From contig CAYWMP010000180.1 in NCBI GenBank assembly GCA_964459445.1, forward strand, positions 1 through 12,141: a stretch of 12,141 bases of DNA. The letters run 5' to 3'. Both the position numbers and the translations under genes were made by a program. Of this stretch, positions 1 to 6,845 are shown in pieces. Under the pieces are notes generated by a model. That model was not told the origin of the DNA. It searched no databases and saw only the letters and a list, made by a program, of their open reading frames with translations. Origin of the DNA: CAYWMP01 sp964459445. Lineage in GTDB: Bacteria > Desulfobacterota > DSM-4660 > Desulfatiglandales > HGW-15. How positions within the stretch are numbered: the first letter of the stretch is position 1; every line of letters begins with the position of its first letter.

Positions 1-110
1 GCTGCGTTACCCTCATCCCTCGTCACTGCGGCGTACTTTTATGTACGCCTCATTTCTCGGGATTTCAGAAGCCTTGCATCTGAGCATTTTCAGGCAGTCT
101 CAAGAAACAC
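1..110. repeat. REP-like palindromic repeat at left edge (truncated by window)
   Basis: The sequence folds into nested stems. The inner stem pairs GGCGTAC (30-36) with GTACGCC (43-49) around a six-base TTTTAT loop. An outer stem pairs ATCCC (15-19) with GGGAT (59-63). It lies outside any gene, and no T-run follows, so it does not look like a terminator. From memory, similar units (a GTAC-centred palindrome flanked by GATGCAAGGC-like and GCAACGCAGC-like ends) are dispersed in many Desulfobacterota genomes; that is recollection, not a search. The left end is probably cut by the window edge, and the right boundary near 110 is a guess. Confidence 0.45.
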
Positions 111-796
111 GGCTGTCGGAAAGTCTCCTAAAGGGTTTTCACTTTTATTTATAACTACTCGTGTTGTCAGGATCAGCAATCAACTTTGAACCTGTGTCTC
201 TATTCAGGATATATCATTTTGGATTCCCAGACAAAATCCTTTTGCCCTTTGGTATTAAGAATCCCGGAATATCCTATTCTCCAAATTCTTAATGCTCGCT
301 AGTCCATAGAAATTCCCTTTACTCATCTTTTTTTAATGACTCAATCATCATATATCTGGAGCCATATGCTAAATTGATGGTCCTTTTGAGTTACCCGTCT
401 TCGCCTTCGGCTTCGACGCGGTTATCCGCCGCAATATAGGGGCGACATCGCGGCGTAGCATAAAGTTTTTTGCGCATTTTTCCGCATGCAAATCCTTGCT
501 CTTATGCGAAGGCGGATAAAGCAAAAGAAATATTTCACATTTATCGTTGCCAATCAGATTTCAATGGATTATATGTAAATCTTCAAGAATCACCGGTGGA
601 TACGCCTGAAAGCGATACCATCACAGCCAAATTTTATACGTTCTGAAAAGGTCTCGAACAACTGTTCAGGCAGAGAATCTGAATCAGGAGAGTAATTGTC
701 GACTGTATACATTTATCATGTTAAGATGGATACCCTGTTCCAAAAACGTTAAAAATGCTGATCAAGGCATGAGCATAAAAAGAAGGAGGAAGACCA
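111..796. other. Gene-free region upstream of the glutaryl-CoA dehydrogenase gene
   Basis: I see no credible coding sequence in this AT-rich stretch. It contains inverted repeats: AGGATAT (206-212) with ATATCCT (269-275), GGATT (221-225) with AATCC (235-239), and a longer-range pair, CGCCTTCG (402-409) with CGAAGGCG (507-514). The right arm of the last pair overlaps GGCGGATAA (511-519), which is complementary to TTATCCGCC (422-430). These could be remnants of a dispersed repeat. A promoter for the downstream operon must lie here or further left, but I could not pick one with good hexamers. A strong ribosome binding site, AAGGAGG, sits at 783-789 just before the ATG at 797. Confidence 0.5.
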
Positions 797-1960
797 ATGG
801 AATTCGGCCTGAGTGAAGAATTGCAGATGTTGCGGGAAATGGCTCGCGACTTTGCTTCAGAAAAAATTGCGCCATTCGCTGATGAATGGGATGAAAAGCA
901 CTATTTCCCCTACGAAGAAGTCCTCAAACCCATGGGAGAATTAGGATTTTTCGGAACTGTCATTCCTGAGGAGTATGGCGGCAACGAGATGGGATGGCTG
1001 GCCGCTATGATTTTGACTGAGGAAATCGCCCGAGCGTCCAGCTCCCTGCGGGTGCAGGTCAATATGCTGGCTTTGGGTTGTGCCTATACCATCTGCACCT
1101 ATGGATCGGATGAGTTGAAAAAGAAATATGTTCCCAATTTGGCGAGTGCCGATTATGTAGGGGGTTTCGCGATTACGGAGCCCAATGCGGGATCCGATGT
1201 GATGGCCCTGAAGTCAACTGCCGAAGATAAAGGTGATCACTGGCGCCTTAATGGTACAAAGACCTGGATTTCCAATGCGACTATCGCCGACGTGCTTATT
1301 TATTATGCTTATACGGATCGAGATGCCGGTGGAAAAGGGTTGAGTGCCTTTGTGATCGAACCCAAAAACTTCAACGGCATTACCACAACTGACCTTGATA
1401 AATTGGGTTCCAGATCATCGCCTACCGGTGAAGTCATCCTGGAAGATACCAAAGTCCCAAAGGAGAACATCTTAGGCAAGCCAGGAGATGGAGCGAAAAT
1501 CGTGTTCGGGTCCCTCAATCAGACCCGCTTATCCGCAGCAGCAGGGGGCATCGGCGTGGCCCAGGCTTGCCTGGATGCCGTGACTGCCTATTGCAAGGAG
1601 AGAGAGCAGTTCGGCAAACCCATTGGCCAGTTTCAAATGAACCAGGACCTCGTTGCCCAGATGGCTGCGGAAATCGAAGCCGCCCGTCTTTTAGTCTACA
1701 AAGCCGCTTGGCAAAAGGATCAGGGGCAGCTTGGAAACACCCTGGAAGTGGCCCATGCTAAATATCTTGCAGGGGAAATCGCGGTAAAGAGTTCCCAAAT
1801 TGCCATGAAGATATTGGGCGCCTACGGGTATTCCACGGAATACCCTGTGGCCAGGTATTACAGGGACGCGCCCACATACCAGCTTGTTGAGGGATCTACC
1901 AATATCTGCAAATGGATCATCGCCCTTGACCAATTAGATATCAGGAAAGCAAATAGATAG
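797..1960 (+). CDS. Glutaryl-CoA dehydrogenase, probably the non-decarboxylating type
   Basis: This 387-residue FAD-dependent acyl-CoA dehydrogenase is predicted to oxidise glutaryl-CoA to glutaconyl-CoA in the cytoplasm and pass electrons to an electron-transfer flavoprotein. Family marks are GGFAITEPNAGSD (122-134), the flavin-contacting WIS at 157-159, QFGKPIGQFQ (271-280) and the catalytic base Glu365 in VEGS. As I recall it, the whole sequence closely resembles the structurally studied Desulfococcus multivorans enzyme. Arg85 sits where the decarboxylating enzymes have the arginine that binds the substrate gamma-carboxylate. The residue before the catalytic Glu is Val364, whereas decarboxylating enzymes such as human GCDH have Tyr there. 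That change is associated with the non-decarboxylating subtype. The ATG has a strong AAGGAGG site seven bases upstream. The neighbour gcdA encodes the next step, which supports the assignment strongly. General acyl-CoA or glutarate-like substrates are the alternative. Confidence 0.9.
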   Translation: MEFGLSEELQMLREMARDFASEKIAPFADEWDEKHYFPYEEVLKPMGELGFFGTVIPEEYGGNEMGWLAAMILTEEIARASSSLRVQVNMLALGCAYTICTYGSDELKKKYVPNLASADYVGGFAITEPNAGSDVMALKSTAEDKGDHWRLNGTKTWISNATIADVLIYYAYTDRDAGGKGLSAFVIEPKNFNGITTTDLDKLGSRSSPTGEVILEDTKVPKENILGKPGDGAKIVFGSLNQTRLSAAAGGIGVAQACLDAVTAYCKEREQFGKPIGQFQMNQDLVAQMAAEIEAARLLVYKAAWQKDQGQLGNTLEVAHAKYLAGEIAVKSSQIAMKILGAYGYSTEYPVARYYRDAPTYQLVEGSTNICKWIIALDQLDIRKANR

Positions 1961-2002
1961 CCCTTCAAAGCTTTATAAAATAGAGCTAGGACTGAAAACC
2001 TT

Positions 2003-2067
2003 AGTCGCAAAGAAATGATACAGCGGGACGAGGGCATGATGGCGTCCCCTTTGGCGACGAAGCGACT
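2003..2067 (+). promoter_or_regulatory. Nested stem-loop in the leader of gcdA
   Basis: Between the two genes of the operon, AGTCGC (2003-2008) pairs with GCGACT (2062-2067). Inside it GGGACG (2025-2030) pairs perfectly with CGTCCC (2043-2048) around a 12-base loop. No T-run follows the inner stem. The structure ends about a dozen bases before the GGAGGAG ribosome binding site of gcdA (2079-2085), so it could stabilise the mRNA segment or tune gcdA translation. That role is inference. Confidence 0.35.
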
Positions 2068-2088
2068 TTAATAAATGTGGAGGAGTAA

Positions 2089-3822
2089 ATGAGACCCTAT
2101 TTTGAAAAAATGGCACCCATTGGCAAAGCCCTGACGGATAAACAAAAGCAGGACGGCACTGACAATGTCTCTCAAATCAAAGAGGTTGAAAACCTTGTGG
2201 AAGAAGCCCTCGAGGCCGTAAAGAACGCCGGTATCCCAGCCGAAGTCATCAAGAAACGGGGGCAAATGACTATCTGGGAAAGAATCGAATACCTCATCGA
2301 CCCCGGCACGTGGCACCCGCTGCATACCCTCTACAATCCCCAATTCAATGAGGAAGGAACAACAGGCGTAATCGACGGCCTGGCAAAGATCAACGGCAAG
2401 TGGGCCGTGGTCATCGGTTTCGACAACAAGGTTATGGCAGGTGCCTGGATTGCAGGACAGGCAGACAACCAGCTCAGGGTGACCGACCTTGCTAAAAGAT
2501 TACATGTGCCGTTGCTGTGGATCGTAAACTGTAGCGGTGTGAAACTGACAGAACAACAAGAGGTTTACGCCAACCGAAGGGGGAATGGCGCCACATTTTT
2601 CAGGCATGCCGAGTTGGAGAAATTGGGCGTCCCGATCCTGGCTGGCATCTACGGCACCAATCCTGCCGGCGGCGGCTATCAGGGCATCAGCCCAACGATA
2701 CTCTTGGCCCGCAAGGATGCCAATATCGCCGTGGGCGGCGGAGGCATCGTAAGCGGCATGAGTCCAAAAGGGTATTTTGATGAGGACGGCGCCGAGCAGC
2801 TCATTGAGGCCACCCGGCATTTTAAGCAGGTGCCCCCGGGAAGCGTACCGATCCATCACGATGAAACCGGCTTTTTCAAAGAGGTTTATGAAAATGAAGA
2901 AGGTGTTCTTGACGCCCTCAAAAAGTACATGGACATGGTTCCCGCCTATGATCCCCATTTCTTCAGGGTTGATGAACCCAAAGAACCCAAATTTCCCGGT
3001 GAAGATCTTGATTACCTCGTAGCCTTTAATCAGAAAAGGAGCTACAGCTTTGAAGAGGTGCTGGCCCGAATCTTCGATAACAGCGAGCATATGGAATTCA
3101 GGCCCGACTATGGCCCTGAGGTCTATACGGGTTTGGCCAAGATTGATGGTTTGCCGGTGGGGTTTATAGGGAATCGCCAGGGATTCTTGGGTAAGGATTA
3201 CCCTGAATATGCACCCTACCCCGGAATCGGCGGAAAGCTCTACCGCCAGGGCCTTATCAAGATGAATGAGTTTGTTACCCTGTGCGGAAGGGACAGGGTG
3301 CCCATTGTATGGTTCCAGGATACCAGTGGGATTGATGTCGGAGATATCGCTGAAAAGGCGGAACTGCTCGGACTGGGACAATCCCTGATTTATTCAATAG
3401 AGCAAACAGACGTGCCCCAGATTTGTATTGTCCTTAGAAAAGGCACTGCGGCTGCACATTATATTATGGGAGGCCCTACGGCAAACAACCACAATGCTTT
3501 CACCCTGGGGACACCGACGACCGAAATCTACGTGATGCACGGCGAGACCGCAGCCGCAGCTTCCTTTGCCCGGCGATTGGTCAAGGAAAAGGATGCGGAT
3601 CGCCCCCTTGAGCCCGTCATTGACAAGATGAACGCCCTGGCTCAGCAATACAACGACCAGTCGAGACCGGTCTACTGTGCAAATCGAGGGTTTGTGGATG
3701 AAATTGTCTCCTTCGCAGGCATGCGAAAGTACATCGCGGCATTTGCGGGTTGTGCTTATCAGAACCCCGCCTCTATTTGCCCCCAAAACCATATGATGCT
3801 CCCCCGGATCATCAAAGGCTAG
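2089..3822 (+). CDS. gcdA: Glutaconyl-CoA decarboxylase, carboxyltransferase (alpha) subunit
   Basis: This 577-residue protein is close in length and sequence to GcdA of Acidaminococcus fermentans (587 residues). It transfers CO2 from glutaconyl-CoA to a biotin carried by the gamma subunit, leaving crotonyl-CoA. The membrane beta subunit then decarboxylates carboxybiotin and pumps sodium. The protein has the two crotonase-fold carboxyltransferase halves: the first with NCSGVK (147-152), YGTNPAGGGY (188-197) and AVGGGGIVSG (214-223), the second with GIGGKLYRQG (379-388), a long TSGIDVGD-type segment (412-419), GLGQSLIYSI (428-437) and RKGTAAAHY (450-458). It is soluble, with no membrane segments. 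Start ATG has GGAGGAG upstream, and 128 nt separate it from the dehydrogenase gene, so the two are probably co-transcribed. Genes for the beta, gamma and delta subunits are not in this window. Confidence 0.95.
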   Translation: MRPYFEKMAPIGKALTDKQKQDGTDNVSQIKEVENLVEEALEAVKNAGIPAEVIKKRGQMTIWERIEYLIDPGTWHPLHTLYNPQFNEEGTTGVIDGLAKINGKWAVVIGFDNKVMAGAWIAGQADNQLRVTDLAKRLHVPLLWIVNCSGVKLTEQQEVYANRRGNGATFFRHAELEKLGVPILAGIYGTNPAGGGYQGISPTILLARKDANIAVGGGGIVSGMSPKGYFDEDGAEQLIEATRHFKQVPPGSVPIHHDETGFFKEVYENEEGVLDALKKYMDMVPAYDPHFFRVDEPKEPKFPGEDLDYLVAFNQKRSYSFEEVLARIFDNSEHMEFRPDYGPEVYTGLAKIDGLPVGFIGNRQGFLGKDYPEYAPYPGIGGKLYRQGLIKMNEFVTLCGRDRVPIVWFQDTSGIDVGDIAEKAELLGLGQSLIYSIEQTDVPQICIVLRKGTAAAHYIMGGPTANNHNAFTLGTPTTEIYVMHGETAAAASFARRLVKEKDADRPLEPVIDKMNALAQQYNDQSRPVYCANRGFVDEIVSFAGMRKYIAAFAGCAYQNPASICPQNHMMLPRIIKG

Positions 3823-3924
3823 GAATTCCACCCTCTTGGCTTTCGGGATGCAACAGTAAATTTCCCTGTTTTATCATGACCCGAGCCATGGCACATAAGT
3901 TACTTAAATGCATGGAATCGTTGT

Positions 3925-3957
3925 GGGGCAGGCCACTTTAAAGGGCTTGCCCCTTTT
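3925..3957 (+). terminator. Intrinsic terminator of the glutaryl-CoA dehydrogenase-gcdA operon
   Basis: A ten-base-pair stem pairs GGGGCAGGCC (3925-3934) with GGCTTGCCCC (3944-3953), with one G-U wobble and a nine-base loop. TTTT follows at 3954-3957. It lies about 100 nt after the gcdA stop. A second hairpin overlaps it: CCCCTTTTC (3950-3958) pairs with GAAAAGGGG (3963-3971) around a four-base loop, so the two folds exclude each other. Confidence 0.75.
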
Positions 3958-3994
3958 CATTTGAAAAGGGGGTATTTTAAATTAAAATCAATCC

Positions 3995-4023
3995 TTGACA
4001 TAACCTACAGCATGACTTACAGT
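3995..4023 (+). promoter_or_regulatory. Sigma70-type promoter of a candidate small RNA
   Basis: A perfect -35 box TTGACA (3995-4000) is followed after exactly 17 bases by TACAGT (4018-4023), which matches the -10 consensus at four of six positions. Transcription would begin near 4030. It sits just after the gcdA terminator, and no credible gene starts close behind it. The first following terminator is at 4163-4196. Confidence 0.5.
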
Positions 4024-4029
4024 AATCTG

Positions 4030-4196
4030 CAATAGGCCGTTCGATGCACCATTTACGGCATCCACATCTTTTTGAATCAATAATCTTTTGTATTATCAAC
4101 GGTTTTATCGCTATCAAGCAAAACCCTATCATACTATGGTTTAGGCGTCTGGTAGTAGTTCGGGGCTTGTCTAGTACTATGGACTTAGCCCTTTTT
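4030..4196 (+). ncRNA. Candidate small RNA of about 165 nt
   Basis: The segment is bounded on the left by the TTGACA/TACAGT promoter and on the right by an intrinsic terminator with a T-run. Short internal stems are possible: GATGC (4043-4047) with GCATC (4058-4062), ATAAT (4080-4084) with ATTAT (4092-4096), and AAACC (4121-4125) with GGTTT (4138-4142). A 73-codon open frame (4044-4265) starts inside, but it runs through the terminator, has no ribosome binding site and resembles nothing I know. I recognise no known RNA family. The existence of the transcript is inference from the two signals; the start is accurate only to a few bases. Confidence 0.35.
4163..4196 (+). terminator. Intrinsic terminator of the candidate small RNA
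   Basis: GGGCT (4163-4167) pairs with AGCCC (4187-4191). A small internal bulge separates this from GTC (4169-4171) pairing with GAC (4182-4184), and the apex contains the self-complementary TAGTACTA. Five T residues (4192-4196) follow directly. The stem is modest, but its position and T-run are what a factor-independent terminator needs. Confidence 0.5.
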
Positions 4197-4370
4197 CGTT
4201 CATTTCTTAACCAAAAATACGACCAAAAACCATACTCTCTGCCTATTGCTTCCGCCCTTGATTAGCAGTTATAACTTTCCCCATACATCATCATGAGGGC
4301 ACGCCCTATGCCTCGGCATTTGGAGTGAAAACCAGAGGGAAAGACGAGAGGAGATTTCGGATTTAAAAGC
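4197..4370 (+). other. Gene-free stretch between the candidate small RNA and the transglycosylase promoter
   Basis: No coding sequence or strong structure is apparent. A small GGGC/GCCC hairpin occurs near 4298-4307. A GAGGAG motif at 4347-4352 looks like a ribosome binding site, but it is 19 bases from the TTG at 4371, and that TTG is better read as part of a -35 box. Confidence 0.4.
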
Positions 4371-4399
4371 TTGACATTGGATTTGCAGTGCAATAGAAA
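4371..4399 (+). promoter_or_regulatory. Sigma70-type promoter of the lytic transglycosylase gene
   Basis: A perfect TTGACA (4371-4376) and TAGAAA (4394-4399; four of six matches to TATAAT) are separated by exactly 17 bases. Transcription would start near 4406, giving a leader of about 115 nt to the ATG at 4521. The in-frame TTG that would extend the protein upstream is the first three bases of this -35 box, which argues against using it as a start codon. Confidence 0.55.
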
Positions 4400-4520
4400 A
4401 TCGGACTTTCTTCTCGATCTTCGCTATTCCCAAACCTCAAAACGAGCAAATTTAAGCGCATTCAACACCCAAATAGAAAATGGGGTTTTGAAGTCGCATT
4501 TGCTGGAAGTAGTAAAGAGC

Positions 4521-5267
4521 ATGAGTATGAAAATCACGATGGACAGATCACGAATGACATCATTACCTATTTTTCAAATGCATTGGCTGCTGATTTTCGG
4601 CCTGATTCAATGCATGATTACGGCCACGCTTTTGAAGACTCGCACATACACAACCTCGGATTCAATAGTCGCTACCTATCAGAGGGATTCAAAGGAGACT
4701 TCCAAAGCGCCATTCAACCTGGCTTATGATTTTGATCTTTTATATAACGCCTCGCTGCACGATGCCTACATGCCCCCAGTGGCTGATATTACACCGGATG
4801 CACTTGAAGGAGAAAAAAGCAAAAAAGAAGCCAACTTCCTTGCTTACCAAATCAAGAAAAATGAACCCCTGTATATCCCCATCATTGTCAGGGCCGCCAA
4901 TCGCCACAATGTGGATCCCGCCATGGTTAAAGCGATCATTATGGCTGAATCCGGTTTCAATCCAAAGGCCATATCCAGGGTTGGCGCAAGGGGGCTTATG
5001 CAACTCATGCCGGCAACAGCCAGGTCATTGGGCGTGAAGAATATTTTCAATCCCGAGGAAAACATCAATGCAGGTGTGAAGTATTTCAAGGCCCTGCTGA
5101 ATCGTTTCGATGGGAAAGCAAAATTGGCCCTGGCGGCCTACAATGCAGGAAGCAAAAAGGTTAGAAAATACAGAGGCGTGCCGCCCTTCAAGGCGACCCG
5201 ACGATATATCAAGAAGGTCATGGAATACCACCAGTTCTATACGAACGGCCCGGTTGGAACCGTGTAA
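4521..5267 (+). CDS. Membrane-anchored lytic transglycosylase (SLT/GH23 family)
   Basis: The 248-residue protein is predicted to cleave the MurNAc-GlcNAc bond of peptidoglycan non-hydrolytically, leaving 1,6-anhydro ends. Residues about 15-38 form a hydrophobic segment after a basic start, a signal anchor or uncleaved signal peptide that places the enzyme in the periplasm. A linker of about 80 residues precedes the SLT domain (about 115-240). That domain shows catalytic Glu143 in MAESGFNP, GLMQLMP (158-164) and AYNAG (206-210), the three classic family motifs. I chose ATG 4521 because the frame is open up to a TTG at 4371, but that TTG coincides with a -35 box and the extra 50 residues would bury the signal segment. 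ATGs at 4527 and 4539 are alternatives. It is monocistronic and converges with the gene ending at 5308. Its target process (remodelling, secretion apparatus) is not shown. Confidence 0.85.
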   Translation: MSMKITMDRSRMTSLPIFQMHWLLIFGLIQCMITATLLKTRTYTTSDSIVATYQRDSKETSKAPFNLAYDFDLLYNASLHDAYMPPVADITPDALEGEKSKKEANFLAYQIKKNEPLYIPIIVRAANRHNVDPAMVKAIIMAESGFNPKAISRVGARGLMQLMPATARSLGVKNIFNPEENINAGVKYFKALLNRFDGKAKLALAAYNAGSKKVRKYRGVPPFKATRRYIKKVMEYHQFYTNGPVGTV

Positions 5268-5307
5268 TCCCGCCTGAAGCTTCTCCCCTATACCTTAAAA
5301 GCAATAT

Positions 5308-5694
5308 TCAAGGGGCCAGCATCACCTGGTCTCCGAAGCGTTCCTGTAATCCGGACGCAAGGGTTTCAACGGCATCTTGATCAGGGCACTCTACCATCAA
5401 CTCACCGCCCTCCCCTACGACCAACTTTCCGTGCGCTTCAACTGTCTCCACCACCTCCGAGGGTTCCAAAGTCCACCATCCGCGCGTACGCATCAGCAAT
5501 TCTCTTCCCTTCAGTCGTCTCGGCGTGACCAGATCGATGGTGCGAAACCATGCATCCCAACCGATTTCAGCAGGCGATAAGGACATACCGGGCAAGGGCT
5601 TTGGGGGCCGCAAAGAAGCGGTTTTCATTATCATGAATAGCGAACTATTCGCCGGTTCCAATATATCCGGCACCGGGGCTCCTGCATCGCTCAC
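5308..5694 (-). CDS. Unrecognised 128-residue protein, translationally coupled to recA
   Basis: I do not recognise this family. It follows recA directly: its GTG start (5694-5692) overlaps the recA stop as GTGA, and it has an excellent AAGGAGG site seven bases upstream inside the end of recA. Translation coupled to recA is therefore likely. The N-terminal third is proline-rich. The middle is rich in tryptophan and basic residues (Trp46, Trp49, Trp73, Trp74, and PRR at 58-60). The C-terminal part alternates strand-like and helix-like segments (about 89-126) and has an acidic character. No signal peptide or membrane segment is visible. It does not look like RecX, the usual small partner downstream of recA, which is strongly helical. 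A role tied to RecA or recombination is inference from position only. It converges with the transglycosylase gene with only 40 nt between them. Confidence 0.75.
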   Translation of the reverse strand: MSDAGAPVPDILEPANSSLFMIMKTASLRPPKPLPGMSLSPAEIGWDAWFRTIDLVTPRRLKGRELLMRTRGWWTLEPSEVVETVEAHGKLVVGEGGELMVECPDQDAVETLASGLQERFGDQVMLAP

Positions 5695-6749
5695 TTTTTA
5701 CCTCCTTTTTCCCGATGAGCCGATGCAACTTCAAGCCCCTTGGTCTCTTTTTTCACCAACCCAAGTGCATCTCGAAGATTTTCCAGGATGCGGGCAGACA
5801 CATCAGGGTGCCCCTTCAGGAAGTCTTTGACGTTCTCCCTGCCCTGGCCAATCCGTTCCTCGTCAAAGGAATACCAGGCCCCGCTCTTGTCGATGACTTC
5901 CGTTTGGACAGCCATATCAAGGAGATCACCAACCGTAGATATCCCCTCGCCGTATATGATATCAAATTCCGCCTCCTTGAAAGGTGGCGCCACTTTATTC
6001 TTCACCACCTTCACGCGGGTCCGACTCCCAATAACCTCCTGGCCGTCTTTGATGTTTCCAATCTTTCGGATGTCAAGTCTGACCGAGGAGTAGAACTTAA
6101 GGGCCTTCCCTCCGGGTGTGGTCTCGGGGTTTCCGAACATAACTCCGATTTTCATACGAATCTGATTGATGAAGATGACGGCCGTCATCGATTTGCCGAT
6201 ACTGGCGGTCAATTTCCTCAATGCCTGTGACATAAGTCTGGCCTGCAGCCCCATGCGGACATCTCCCATATCGCCTTCAAGCTCTGCCCTCGGCACCAGC
6301 GCTGCCACCGAATCAATAACCACCACATCCATGGCGCCACTGCGGACCAATACCTCGGTAATCTCCAGGGCCTGTTCACCAGTATCTGGTTGAGAAACCA
6401 GCAGGTCATCGCAGTTTACGCCAAGCTTTTTGGCATACATGACATCCAGGGCGTGCTCGGCATCGATGAAGGCTGCAAGACCATCCCGCTTCTGTGCTTC
6501 GGCCATGATGTGAAGGGCCAGGGTGGTCTTGCCCCCGGACTCCGGTCCAAAAATTTCAGTGACCCGTCCTCGCGGTATGCCTCCCACTCCCAGGGCATGG
6601 TCCAGAGCGAGCGAGCCGGTTGAGATAATAGGCACGTCCGCAATCACCTGGCCACCCAATTGCATGATGGAACCCTTGCCGAACTGGCGCTCTATCTGAG
6701 CTATCGCCTGTTGGATAGCCCCCTGCTTGTCCGTCGATATACTATTCAC
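5691..6749 (-). CDS. recA: Recombinase RecA
   Basis: RecA forms the ATP-dependent filament on single-stranded DNA that carries out strand exchange and activates LexA cleavage. In the 352-residue form, the Walker A motif GPESGGKT is at 68-75 and Walker B DVVVID ends at 146. Loop L1 lies around 152-162 and loop L2 around 194-208, with FGNPETTPGG running into the conserved C-terminal half of the core. Length is normal and there is no intein. I chose GTG 6749: it has GAGG six bases upstream and the protein then begins like other RecA proteins, with DKQ near residue 8. ATG 6761 would add four residues but has no ribosome binding site. The gene follows the HD-domain gene by about 80 nt on the same strand. 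I saw no obvious CTG-N10-CAG LexA box in the gap, so SOS control through that motif is not evident. Confidence 0.97.
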   Translation of the reverse strand: MNSISTDKQGAIQQAIAQIERQFGKGSIMQLGGQVIADVPIISTGSLALDHALGVGGIPRGRVTEIFGPESGGKTTLALHIMAEAQKRDGLAAFIDAEHALDVMYAKKLGVNCDDLLVSQPDTGEQALEITEVLVRSGAMDVVVIDSVAALVPRAELEGDMGDVRMGLQARLMSQALRKLTASIGKSMTAVIFINQIRMKIGVMFGNPETTPGGKALKFYSSVRLDIRKIGNIKDGQEVIGSRTRVKVVKNKVAPPFKEAEFDIIYGEGISTVGDLLDMAVQTEVIDKSGAWYSFDEERIGQGRENVKDFLKGHPDVSARILENLRDALGLVKKETKGLEVASAHREKGGKK

Positions 6750-6813
6750 GGATATCCTCATTCATCGATTGCAACAATTCAGGGACACGGAAAATTCCAG
6801 CCTTGGGTGAGTT

Positions 6814-6845
6814 CAAGCCTGCTTAATCTTTTATGGGCAGGCTTG
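6814..6845 (-). promoter_or_regulatory. Stem-loop spanning the end of the HD gene, ahead of recA
   Basis: CAAGCCTGC (6814-6822) and GCAGGCTTG (6837-6845) form a perfect nine-base-pair stem with a 14-base loop. One arm lies in the last codons of the HD-domain gene, and its stop codon falls in the loop. No T-run follows on the minus strand, so a factor-independent terminator is unlikely. An RNA-processing or stability element separating the HD and recA parts of a transcript is possible. Confidence 0.4.

Noticed and set aside
2500..3381. A 293-codon minus-strand open frame opposite gcdA
   Set aside because: It is antisense to an unambiguous gcdA, has no family resemblance and no sign of its own promoter or ribosome binding site.
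4044..4265. A 73-codon plus-strand frame after the gcdA terminator
   Set aside because: It lacks a ribosome binding site, crosses a likely terminator at 4163-4196 and resembles no known protein. The segment is better explained as a possible small RNA.
4290..4370. A possible riboswitch in the GC-rich patch upstream of the transglycosylase
   Set aside because: No known aptamer core could be recognised, and the patch lies upstream of the predicted transcription start.
5715..6230. A 171-codon plus-strand frame opposite recA
   Set aside because: It is a shadow of recA on the other strand, with no domain or upstream translation signal.
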